NCBI GenBank assembly: GCA_026692665.1
Contig: JAPLOF010000022.1
Location: 1 to 64,000, forward strand
DNA from: Planctomycetota bacterium
GTDB taxonomy: Bacteria; Planctomycetota; UBA1135; GCA-002686595
Direction of reading: 5' to 3'
Length of the DNA stretch: 64,000 nucleotides
The translations under genes were made by a program, and so were the position numbers. Below are positions 35,334-42,982 of the stretch, piece by piece. Under the pieces are notes generated by a model. The model did not search any database, was not told the DNA's origin, and saw only the letters and a program-made list of their open reading frames with translations. Every line of letters starts with the position of its first letter. Positions within the stretch are counted from its first letter, which is position 1.

Positions 35334-35786
35334 TCAGCGCTTGCCTGGGCGCACTTCGACCGCGTGCACCTCGAACACCAGCGTCGCGTTCGGCGGCACG
35401 AGGCCCGGCACCCCTTCCGCGCCATAGGCGAGCTCGGGCGGCACGGTGATGCGACGTCGGCCCTCGGCGCAGATGCCGGCCAGCCCGTCGTCGAGCCCGC
35501 GCACGAACGCCTCGCCGATGCGCACGGGCACCGGCACGCCGCGATCCAGCGTGGAATCGACGCGCGTGCCGTTCTCGAGCGACACGACGTAGTCGAGGAG
35601 GACCTCGTCGCCCGTCTCGGCGCACGGGCCTTGACCGCGCATGAGTTCCTCGTACATCACGCCGGCGGTCGTGCGCACGGAGGGGGTCTCGACGCGCGTC
35701 GTACGGCGCGAGGCGTCGAACGAGCGGCAACCGGCACAGGACAAGGCCAGCCCCAACGTGACCGCGGACGCCGTGCGCGCTCTCAT
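35334..35786 (-). CDS. FKBP-type peptidyl-prolyl isomerase
   Basis: A 150-residue exported FKBP (ATG at 35786). The N-terminus is signal-like, with a Cys near residue 20. The domain shows GDEVLLDYVVSLENGTRVDST, GLDDGLAGI, RRITVPPELAYG and VPPNATLVFEVHAVEV, with the usual aromatic and acidic active-site positions. It should assist folding of exported proteins. The ATG overlaps the upstream FKBP-like gene as ATGA, so it is the third gene of a pta-FKBP-FKBP operon. Confidence 0.9.
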   Translation of the reverse strand: MRARTASAVTLGLALSCAGCRSFDASRRTTRVETPSVRTTAGVMYEELMRGQGPCAETGDEVLLDYVVSLENGTRVDSTLDRGVPVPVRIGEAFVRGLDDGLAGICAEGRRRITVPPELAYGAEGVPGLVPPNATLVFEVHAVEVRPGKR

Positions 35787-36883
35787 CGCTTGACCTCGCG
35801 GATCTCGATCGTGGCGAAGAGCGGCGTCCCCGGAGGGATCCCGGCGGAGGGCAGTCCGGCGGCCCCGTAGGCGGCTTCGGCGGGCAGCGTGATCTCCACG
35901 ATGGTGCCGGCGCGCAGTCCCAAGAGCGCCCGCGACAGCCCCGGAAGCAGGGTGCCGGATTTCCCGACGCGCGCGCGGATGGGCGCGCCGCTCGACTTCG
36001 TCGAGACGAGGATCACGGGATCGAGCGGTGCGGCGAGGGGCGCGGGGGCGGGGGGCGCGGGCGCGGGCGCGGGGGCACCCACCTCCGGCGTCGATGCGGC
36101 CGCGGCGTCGGCCGGCGCTGCCTGCTGTGCCGTCTCGACCTTGGGTTCGGCCGGCTTCGGCGCGTCGGGCGAGGCCGGCGCAGCTCCGTCCGCGACGGTC
36201 GTCGGCGCGGGCGTCGTCTCCGCCGGGGCGGTCGCGGCGTGCTCCGCGGCGGCCGCAGGCGCGTTGTGCTCGCTCGTGGCTTCGACTCCGGGGTCCGTCG
36301 GCGCGTGCGCCGCATCGGCGACGGGCTTCGTCGCGCCCGCCGGGTCGGCGGAGTGCGCGGGATCGGCGTCGGACTTCGGCTTCGCGTCGCTCGCGTGAGC
36401 CGCGTCCGCCCCAGGCTTCGCCTTCGACTTCTTCTTCGTGCCCTTCGCGGGCTCGGCCGGTTTCGCTGCGCCGGCGGACTTCTCCGCCGCGGGTGCGGCA
36501 TGTTCCGCCTTGGCGTCCGCCGTGTCGCCTTTCGCCGCCTCGGTCTGCGCTGCGCCTTCGGCCTTTGCCGTGTCGGCCTTCGCCGCCTCGGCCGGCTTCG
36601 GCACGTAGGACAAAGTCATCGAGAGCGCCACCTCGTCGCCGGCCCCGACGAGCTCGCCCGCACCTTCGGCGAGCACCTCGACGCGGACGCCGCCCTCGAG
36701 CTCGAGCACGCGGCGCTTGCCGGCCGGCACCATCTCGGGCTTCGCGGGAACCGTGGCCGCTTCGGGCCGGTTCGCCTCGGAGGCTGGCTTCAGGTGCTTG
36801 TGCGCGTCCTCGCGGCTGCAACCCGGGACGACGGCGAGGAGCAGGAGGGCGGTGGTGGGGCAGAGGGTCTTCACGCCCCTCAT
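35783..36883 (-). CDS. FKBP-like lipoprotein with a large low-complexity insert
   Basis: A 366-residue lipoprotein (lipobox VVPGC near Cys22). The first FKBP strands are at 57-96 ([33 protein letters not shown]). The rest of the FKBP fold resumes near 288 ([14 protein letters not shown] ... [31 protein letters not shown]). Between them, ~190 residues of Ala/Pro/Lys/Glu-rich low-complexity sequence interrupt the domain where FKBP normally has its short loop. Strand and active-site residues look weakened, so it may not be catalytic. It overlaps pta as ATGA. Confidence 0.8.
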   Translation of the reverse strand: MRGVKTLCPTTALLLLAVVPGCSREDAHKHLKPASEANRPEAATVPAKPEMVPAGKRRVLELEGGVRVEVLAEGAGELVGAGDEVALSMTLSYVPKPAEAAKADTAKAEGAAQTEAAKGDTADAKAEHAAPAAEKSAGAAKPAEPAKGTKKKSKAKPGADAAHASDAKPKSDADPAHSADPAGATKPVADAAHAPTDPGVEATSEHNAPAAAAEHAATAPAETTPAPTTVADGAAPASPDAPKPAEPKVETAQQAAPADAAAASTPEVGAPAPAPAPPAPAPLAAPLDPVILVSTKSSGAPIRARVGKSGTLLPGLSRALLGLRAGTIVEITLPAEAAYGAAGLPSAGIPPGTPLFATIEIREVKR

Positions 36884-37833
36884 CCTGCCAGGATCGAGGC
36901 GATGCACGCCACGTCGACGATGTCGTCCGGCTTGCAACCGCGCGAGAGGTCCATGAAGGGCCGCTCCAGGCCCTGCACGAGCGGCCCCAGGGCCTTCGCG
37001 CCGCCCAGCCGCTCACTCAGCTTGTACGCGATGTTCCCCGCGTCGAGGTCGGGGAACACCAGCACGTTGGCCTTGCCGCCGAGGGCCGAGCCGGGCGCCT
37101 TCTTGTCCGCGACGGCCGGCACGATGGCCGCGTCGACCTGCAGCTCGCCGTCGCACGTGAGGCCCGGCGCGCGGCGCTTCAGCAATAGCGTGGCCTGCTT
37201 CACCTTGTCCACCTTCGGGTGCGAGGCCGAACCGTAGGTCGAGAACGACAGCATCGCGACGCGCGGCGCCTCGCCCGTCAGCCTGCGGTGCGACTCCGCC
37301 GCCGCGAGCGCGATGTCGCACAGCTGCTCCGCCGTCGGATCCGGCACGACGCCGCAGTCGGCGTACGTGTAGACGCGATCGGGGAACACCATGAGGAAGC
37401 ACGACGAGAGCGTCGCGTTGCCGCGCGCGAGTCCGATGATCTGCAGGCCCGCGCGCAGGACGTCGGCCGTCGCCGCCTCGCTGCCCGCGACGCCGGCGTG
37501 GCAATCGCCGGACTGGACCAGGAACGCCGCGAAGCCGATGGGATCGAGCGCGCGCTGCATGGCCTCCTCGTGCGTCATGCCCTTCATGCGGCGGCGCTCG
37601 TGGAGCTCGGCCGCGAACTGCTTCGTGCGCGGGTCCTTCTTCGTGGAGATGACGTCGATGCCGGGCGGCGCGGCCGAGGCCATCTTGCCGCCGTCGATCA
37701 GGACGGGCGTGCACAGGCCCTGCGCCACGAGCCGGGCCGCGGCCTGGAGGACGCGCGGGTCCTGGGTCTCGGGCAGGACGATGCGGCGGTTGGCGCGGCG
37801 GGCTTTCTCGTGGATCTCGAGGAGGACGTTCAT
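36880..37833 (-). CDS. pta: Phosphate acetyltransferase
   Basis: A 317-residue phosphotransacetylase that interconverts acetyl-CoA and acetyl phosphate. Family blocks [50 protein letters not shown] and [14 protein letters not shown] are clear. The length fits the short (eutD/pta C-domain) form. It is the first gene of a pta-FKBP-FKBP operon, which is an odd pairing. No ackA is in the window. Confidence 0.94.
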   Translation of the reverse strand: MNVLLEIHEKARRANRRIVLPETQDPRVLQAAARLVAQGLCTPVLIDGGKMASAAPPGIDVISTKKDPRTKQFAAELHERRRMKGMTHEEAMQRALDPIGFAAFLVQSGDCHAGVAGSEAATADVLRAGLQIIGLARGNATLSSCFLMVFPDRVYTYADCGVVPDPTAEQLCDIALAAAESHRRLTGEAPRVAMLSFSTYGSASHPKVDKVKQATLLLKRRAPGLTCDGELQVDAAIVPAVADKKAPGSALGGKANVLVFPDLDAGNIAYKLSERLGGAKALGPLVQGLERPFMDLSRGCKPDDIVDVACIASILAG

Positions 37834-37950
37834 CGCCCGCTAGCTTCGTCGGGGGACGGAGGGGGGCGCAAGGCGTTGATGCGGTTCCCGGTCCGCTGTG
37901 CGCCGAAACCACGGCGTGGTCGCTCGTTCGAACGCTGGCCAGAAGGCCGT

Positions 37951-37980
37951 TTGGCAGCTTTCTTGCGCCCGGAGTAGGTT
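37951..37980 (+). promoter_or_regulatory. Candidate promoter of the ParD-ParE-ParD gene
   Basis: TTGGCA (37951-37956), 18 bases, TAGGTT (37975-37980), then 6 bases to the ATG. A transcript from here would be nearly leaderless. Confidence 0.5.
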
Positions 37981-37986
37981 CGCGGG

Positions 37987-38883
37987 ATGGACATCGAGAT
38001 CTCGCCCACCGGGCCGGAAAGGGAGTACGTCGACCAGCAGATCCGCTCGGGCCGGGCGACGAGCGAGGGGGAGATTCTGCGCGAGGCGCTGAGGTCGCTC
38101 ATGAAGCGCGAAGTCGATCTGCGCCGTGAGTACGAGGAGTGGCGCGAGGATGCGCGTCGGACCATCGACGAGGCCTTCGACGAACCGTTCGAGATTTCGG
38201 TCGACGGCCTGTCGCTGCTCGAGGAGCTTCGCCTGGAGTTGGAGGCACCGAGAGAGCCTGGCTCGAGCGCGTCTCGATTCACGTCACGCGCCGATGACGA
38301 CCTGCGGTCGCTCATGACCCGGCTCGCGGTCGCGCGCGGCGGCAACCGTGCCGAGGAGTACCGGACCGAGATCGCGCGCTCGATCGCGAACATGGCGGAG
38401 TGCCCGGAGATGGCGAGCTTCCGCGAGGACCTCACCGACAAACCGGTGCGCTTCTGGCTGGCGTACTCGCACCTGATCGTGTACCGGCCGGACTCGAACC
38501 CGACCGTGATCGTGCGGATCGTCGACGGCTTGTTCGATCCCTCCGAAGGACGCGATCGCGTCGGTGAGGCTATGACGCGAGATGCTGTGTGTGCCCGATT
38601 GATGATCGAGGTGCCGTTGGACGCGCGAGAGCAGGCGTACCTCGCGGCTCGAATGCGCTCAGAAGGCACGGCAAACGCGGGCGACGTGCTCCTCGGAGCA
38701 CTGCGATACCTGATGGATCCCGCGGCCGAGGAGCAGCGGGCGTACGACGCGTGGCGTGAGGAGACTCGGCACTCGATCGAGGTGGGCTACCAAGAGTGCC
38801 TCGAAGGCGAGACCGTCGACGGCGAGGAGTTCATGGAGCAGCTCCGGCACGAACTCGAAGCACGCCGTACGAACGGCTCGTGA
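37987..38883 (+). CDS. Fused ParD antitoxin - ParE toxin - ParD antitoxin protein
   Basis: A 298-residue protein in one frame with three parts. Residues 1-88 are ParD-like (EYVDQQIRSGRATSEGEILREALRSLM, then EYEEWREDARRTI). Residues ~98-185 are ParE-like (a helical hairpin with DLRSLMTRLAV, then FREDL, RFWLAYSHLIVYRP, VIVRIVDGLFD). Residues ~205-295 are a second ParD-like copy (QAYLAARMRSEG, VLLGALRYLMDP, YDAWREETRHSI, VDGEEFMEQLRHELEA). The two ParD copies align with each other over ~80 residues. ParD and ParE are normally separate genes in an operon. An in-frame ATG at 38572 could also express the C-terminal antitoxin alone. Confidence 0.85.
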   Translation: MDIEISPTGPEREYVDQQIRSGRATSEGEILREALRSLMKREVDLRREYEEWREDARRTIDEAFDEPFEISVDGLSLLEELRLELEAPREPGSSASRFTSRADDDLRSLMTRLAVARGGNRAEEYRTEIARSIANMAECPEMASFREDLTDKPVRFWLAYSHLIVYRPDSNPTVIVRIVDGLFDPSEGRDRVGEAMTRDAVCARLMIEVPLDAREQAYLAARMRSEGTANAGDVLLGALRYLMDPAAEEQRAYDAWREETRHSIEVGYQECLEGETVDGEEFMEQLRHELEARRTNGS

Positions 38884-38963
38884 CCAAGTTGACCTTCCGT
38901 GGCCCTGGCAGTCCGGCGGATCTCCACGGACATGCGCCACACGTTCAGCAATCGGATTCACGC

Positions 38964-40448
38964 ATGACCAGGAACCTCCATCAGCTCGTCGCGAAGGGAG
39001 AATCCACCACCCTCGAGCTGAAGCGCTCGACGGGCGAGTTACGTGAAGCACTGCAGACTCTCTGCGCTTTCGCGAACGGCAAGGGCGGTCGCGTCATCCT
39101 TGGCGTGAGACCGGATGGCGAACTCGTAGGTCAGCAGGTCAGCGAGCAGACCTTCCTCGAGATCGCCGCCGCGCGCGATCGCTTCGAGCCGCCCATCGAG
39201 TTCGGTGTCGAAAGCGTCGAGGTTGCACCGGGGCGCAACGCGATCGTCTTCACCGCGTGTGGAGCCAGCGATTCGGTGCCATTCACGTACGACGGTCGCG
39301 CGTTCGAGCGCATCGGCAGCACGACACGGAAGATGGGGCAGGAGCGCTATGAGTCGCTACTCCTCGAGCGTGCGCACAGTCGACGGCGCTGGGAGAACCA
39401 AGAGGCTGACGAGATCGCGCTCGAGGATCTCGATCGAGCGGAGGTGATTCGGATCACGGATGCGGCCCGATCCGCGGGCCGCCTCGTGGGCAGCGTCGGG
39501 CGAAACCTGCCGGGTCTGCTCGACCGACTCGGTGTCCGACACAAGGGCAAGCTCCTGCGCGCGGCAGTCGTTCTCTTCGGCCGGAACTTCCTGCCCGACT
39601 ATCCCCAGTGCGAGTTGCGCATGGCGCGCTTCCGCGGAGTCGACCGGGCGGAGTTCCTCGACCAGCGCAACGTTCGGGGGCCGGCGTTCAAGCTGCTCGA
39701 GGAGGCCGAGTTGTTCTGTCAGCGCCACTTCCCACTTCCGGGGCGAATCGAGTCGGGCCGCCTTCAGCGCGTGGATCGCCCGCTCATCCCGCCCGACGCC
39801 ATGCGCGAGATCGTCGTCAACGCGCTCGTGCACCGGGACTACACGATCGCGGGTGGTGCCGTTTCTTTGGCGATCTTCGACGATCGCGTCGAGGTCTGGA
39901 GCGCGGGAAAGTTCCCGAATGGCATCACGCCCGAATCGCTCACGCGGCCACATCTCTCGGTTCAGCGCAATCCGATCATCGCGGAGGTCTTCCACCGGAC
40001 CGGGCTGATCGAGAAGTGGGGTCGAGGCACGAATCGTGTCGCCGAGATGTGCCGTATGGCCGGCGTGGCCACCCCGAGCTTCGAAGAGATCACGGGGGCG
40101 GCCGTCGTAACGTTCCGAGTCGCCGTCACCCAGGCTCGTGGGCCGAGGTCGGGGTCGCAGCTAGGGTCACAGCTAGAGTCGCAGCTAGAGTCGGCCGGCG
40201 GCAGCCGGGGTCTGGCGGGAACTCCAAGCCTCGAGCAGAAGGTGCTCGCGTTGCTGGCTCAGGGCCCGCTGTCGCGATCTCAACTCTCGCGCGGGGTCGG
40301 GCAGCGCAGAGTCTCCGGCCAGCTCCATGTCGTTCTCAAGCGCCTCACCGAGGAGCGCGCGGTCGAGCTCACGATTCCGAACAAGCCGGGGAGCAGGCTC
40401 CAGAAGTACCGCCTCACTGCTCGATCGACTCCGAACGCAAGACCGTGA
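38964..40448 (+). CDS. AlbA_2/HATPase transcriptional regulator-like protein
   Basis: A 494-residue protein of the Schlafen-like AlbA_2 plus HATPase family. Residues ~8-130 are the AlbA_2 domain (ESTTLELKRSTGELREALQTLCAFANGKGG). A linker leads to a GHKL ATPase-like domain (MREIVVNALVHRDY and a GRGTNRV glycine-rich loop). Then comes a short GSQL/ESQL tandem repeat (about 393-408) and a C-terminal winged helix (about 430-485). Such proteins are common accessory-region regulators, sometimes with defence systems. It lies 80 bases after the ParD-ParE-ParD gene on the same strand. Confidence 0.88.
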   Translation: MTRNLHQLVAKGESTTLELKRSTGELREALQTLCAFANGKGGRVILGVRPDGELVGQQVSEQTFLEIAAARDRFEPPIEFGVESVEVAPGRNAIVFTACGASDSVPFTYDGRAFERIGSTTRKMGQERYESLLLERAHSRRRWENQEADEIALEDLDRAEVIRITDAARSAGRLVGSVGRNLPGLLDRLGVRHKGKLLRAAVVLFGRNFLPDYPQCELRMARFRGVDRAEFLDQRNVRGPAFKLLEEAELFCQRHFPLPGRIESGRLQRVDRPLIPPDAMREIVVNALVHRDYTIAGGAVSLAIFDDRVEVWSAGKFPNGITPESLTRPHLSVQRNPIIAEVFHRTGLIEKWGRGTNRVAEMCRMAGVATPSFEEITGAAVVTFRVAVTQARGPRSGSQLGSQLESQLESAGGSRGLAGTPSLEQKVLALLAQGPLSRSQLSRGVGQRRVSGQLHVVLKRLTEERAVELTIPNKPGSRLQKYRLTARSTPNARP

Positions 40449-40518
40449 GTGCCCGCTCCTGGCCGCGCCGTGATCGAGTCAAGAACGTGATCATTCGGCA
40501 CTCGCGCACTGTCCAGTC

Positions 40519-40989
40519 TTGTCCCCTACCGGGTCGTTCCCCGATGTTCACGGACTCCAGGCCTTCGACGTTGGAGTGGCGCAGGCCGTGCTGCCGGGGG
40601 AGCTGCGGGCCATCCTCTCGGCGAAAGACAATCACAGGAGGTTCGACAGGGATCGCGTGGCGGAGATGAACGAGGCACTAGCGTCAGCGACCATGATCAG
40701 GCGCATCGAGTTCCGCACTTGCCTCTCGAGCGGACGATGCGACGTGCTCATCGAATTGGTCGACGACCGCCCCGCACCGAAGGTCTCCGTGAACATCACG
40801 GCGAACGACGTGATGAGCTGGAGTGTGGATGACATCGGCGGGGGGGTGTCTCAACTCCAGTGCTTGCAGGTCACCGACGTCAGCGACTCGCAGCACGACC
40901 GCGTCCGATACATCCTGGAGGATCTGGAGCATCAGCGTTCGTATCTCCGATGTGCTGCTCTATCCGTCCACCGCGCGATCGAGGAGTGA
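40519..40989 (+). CDS. Unknown protein downstream of the AlbA/HATPase gene
   Basis: A 156-residue soluble protein; the only start in reach is TTG at 40519, or an internal GTG. I recognise no family. Visible features are a beta-rich middle (FRTCLSSGRCDVLIELVDD, VSVNITANDVMSWSVDD) and a helical end. It sits 70 bases after the AlbA/HATPase gene on the same strand and could be its partner. Codon use is somewhat less GC-biased than the flanks, which fits a transferred islet. Confidence 0.5.
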   Translation: MSPTGSFPDVHGLQAFDVGVAQAVLPGELRAILSAKDNHRRFDRDRVAEMNEALASATMIRRIEFRTCLSSGRCDVLIELVDDRPAPKVSVNITANDVMSWSVDDIGGGVSQLQCLQVTDVSDSQHDRVRYILEDLEHQRSYLRCAALSVHRAIEE

Positions 40990-41000
40990 TCGCGGTCGCA

Positions 41001-41029
41001 GAGGGATGGGGATACCGCATCCCATCCTC
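41001..41029. terminator. Weak convergent hairpin
   Basis: GAGG-ATGGG-AT, with two bulged G residues, pairs with ATCCCATCCTC around an ACCGC loop between the two convergent genes ending at 40989 and 41044. Confidence 0.35.
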
Positions 41030-41043
41030 GGTCCCACGAACGA

Positions 41044-41382
41044 TCACCCCTTCGTGAGGAGTGCCTCCGGCACGTCCAGCTCCATCCGCAACACCGCCAG
41101 CCCGTGCGTCTTGCCTTGCGCGTCCGTCTTCAACGACGCGGAACCGCCGCCGCCCAGGCTGTCCTCGAGCAGGAAGTTCAGCAGGCGCAGGTTCGGCGCT
41201 TCATAGCGCTTCACCGCGCCCACGTTGATCGCGCTCATGTGCTGGCGCACGCGCTCGGCCGTCAGGTGTTCGACGAGGAACGCGTACGCGGCATCGCTGC
41301 GCGCGAGCACGCCGACGTTGGAACCTTCGCCTTTGTCGCCCGAGCGGGCGCACGCGATCCGTGAGAGGGGCACTTTGGTCAT
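41044..41382 (-). CDS. AtuA-like ferredoxin-fold small subunit
   Basis: A 112-residue protein matching the C-terminal part of DUF1446/AtuA proteins, which occurs as a separate gene here. The block SRIACARSGDKGEGSNVGVLAR is typical; a Gly-rich run and NFLLEDSLGG follow. It begins 17 bases after the AtuA-like gene and is surely in the same operon. It probably forms one enzyme with it. Confidence 0.88.
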   Translation of the reverse strand: MTKVPLSRIACARSGDKGEGSNVGVLARSDAAYAFLVEHLTAERVRQHMSAINVGAVKRYEAPNLRLLNFLLEDSLGGGGSASLKTDAQGKTHGLAVLRMELDVPEALLTKG

Positions 41383-41399
41383 CGGGATGGTCCGCGCAA

Positions 41400-42779
41400 T
41401 CAAGTTCCGACGGTGACGACGGTGACCTTCGGCGTCACGAACTCCTTGCGGAGCAGCGCGGGCCAGAAGCCGATGATCTCGGTCGCCTTGGGGCGGCCGC
41501 CGGCGAAACCGGTCACGCCCGGCGGGCCGCTCGTCACCAGGGGGACGAGCTCCATGCCGAAGCGGTTCACCTTCGCCTCGTCGGGGCCCTTCACGCCCAT
41601 GCGCAGCACGATCTCGCTCGGATCGGCCCGATCCGCAGCGGCGATGCCAGCGTGCACGGTATTCGCGCCGAGGTACTCGACGAGGCGCTCGGAAGCCGGG
41701 TACTCGAACCCGTCGGAAGCGAGGCGCTTCCACACGATCTCGGCGCAGAGCTTCGCCTTCTCGAGCGCGTCGGGGCCGCTGATCGTCAGCTCGCCGACGG
41801 CCTTGAAGCCGTCCTGGTAGCTCGCGGACACCTTGTAGAAGGGTGTCGCGGGGCCGCCGCGCACGCCGTCGACGGCCACACGGTCCTTGCCGTCCTGGCG
41901 CATCCGGATCGACGTGAAATCGGCCGTGCAATCGGGGCCCAGGTAGGCCTTCGGGTCGCCCATCTCGTAGGCGAGCTGGTGCGCGACCGTGCTCTCGTTG
42001 ACGAGGCCTCCGGTGCCGTCGTGCTTCGTGATCACGAACGTGCCGTCGGCCTTCATCTCGATCAGCGGGTAGCCGATCCGCGCCATGTCGGGGATCGTGC
42101 GCCAGTCGGTGAAGTTGCCGCCCGTGCACTGCGCGCCGCACTCGACGATGTGGCCCGCGACGGTGCCGGCCGCGAGCAGGTGGTGGTCGCCCGTCTTCCA
42201 GCCGAACTCGTGGATCATCGGCCCGAGCACGAGCCCGGGGTCAGTGCCGCGGCCGGTGATCACGATCTGCGCGCCCTGGTCGAGCGCCTGCGCGATCGGG
42301 AAGGCGCCCAGGTAGACGTTCGCGCTGGTCAGGCGGTCGCGCACGCTCGAGATCGGCGCCTGCGTGTCCATGTTCGAGAGCTTCTCGCCCGCGGTCGTCA
42401 GCTCGTCGATGCGGGTGAAGACGTCGTCGCCTTCGACGATCCCGAGCTTGATCCCCTTGTAGCCGCGCTTGGCGATGACGGCCGCGATCGCGTCCATGCA
42501 GCCGCGCGGGTTCACGCCGCCGGCGTTCGCGACGACCTTGATCTTCTTCTCGACGAGCTCGGGCAGGATGCGGTCGATCAGGCGCACGAAGTCGGTCGCG
42601 TAGCCCGCGTTCGGGTTGCGCGACCGCAACTTCTGCATGATCGACATCGTGACCTCGGCCAGGTAGTCGAGCGTCAGGTAGTCGACCGGTCCCTCGCGCA
42701 CGAGGCGCACCGGCGCGAGGATCGAATCGCCCCAGAATCCCTGGCCGTTGGCGATGCGGACGATGTTCGGGCGCGTCAT
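41400..42779 (-). CDS. DUF1446 (AtuA family) protein
   Basis: A 459-residue DUF1446 protein. Typical N-terminal NGQGFWGDS and the block VITGRGTDPGLVLGPMIHEFGW are present. AtuA belongs to the acyclic terpene (citronellol/geraniol) catabolic set in Pseudomonas, where its exact reaction is not established. No other Atu genes are nearby, so the pathway here is unknown. Divergent from the histidine kinase gene across 203 bases with no clear regulatory site. Confidence 0.9.
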   Translation of the reverse strand: MTRPNIVRIANGQGFWGDSILAPVRLVREGPVDYLTLDYLAEVTMSIMQKLRSRNPNAGYATDFVRLIDRILPELVEKKIKVVANAGGVNPRGCMDAIAAVIAKRGYKGIKLGIVEGDDVFTRIDELTTAGEKLSNMDTQAPISSVRDRLTSANVYLGAFPIAQALDQGAQIVITGRGTDPGLVLGPMIHEFGWKTGDHHLLAAGTVAGHIVECGAQCTGGNFTDWRTIPDMARIGYPLIEMKADGTFVITKHDGTGGLVNESTVAHQLAYEMGDPKAYLGPDCTADFTSIRMRQDGKDRVAVDGVRGGPATPFYKVSASYQDGFKAVGELTISGPDALEKAKLCAEIVWKRLASDGFEYPASERLVEYLGANTVHAGIAAADRADPSEIVLRMGVKGPDEAKVNRFGMELVPLVTSGPPGVTGFAGGRPKATEIIGFWPALLRKEFVTPKVTVVTVGT

Positions 42780-42982
42780 GGAGTCTCGGATGGCGATGTC
42801 GGCGGGGCAGCGGGAGGGAAGAGTCTACCGGTCGCGGCTCCATGCTCGAAGCCGACGGAAAGCACTTCGCGCATGGACGGCGTACGAGGGTGTCCGGCCT
42901 CAAGATCCGCGTCCCGGGACCCCGATCAGACCCTGGAGTGGTCGGGCGCCGAGTGCGGCGGAGCCCGCATCGCCACGAAACC

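Noticed and set aside
41400-42779. Acyclic terpene degradation operon
   Set aside because: Only the AtuA-like pair is present; no AtuB-H, carboxylase or acyl-CoA genes are in the window.
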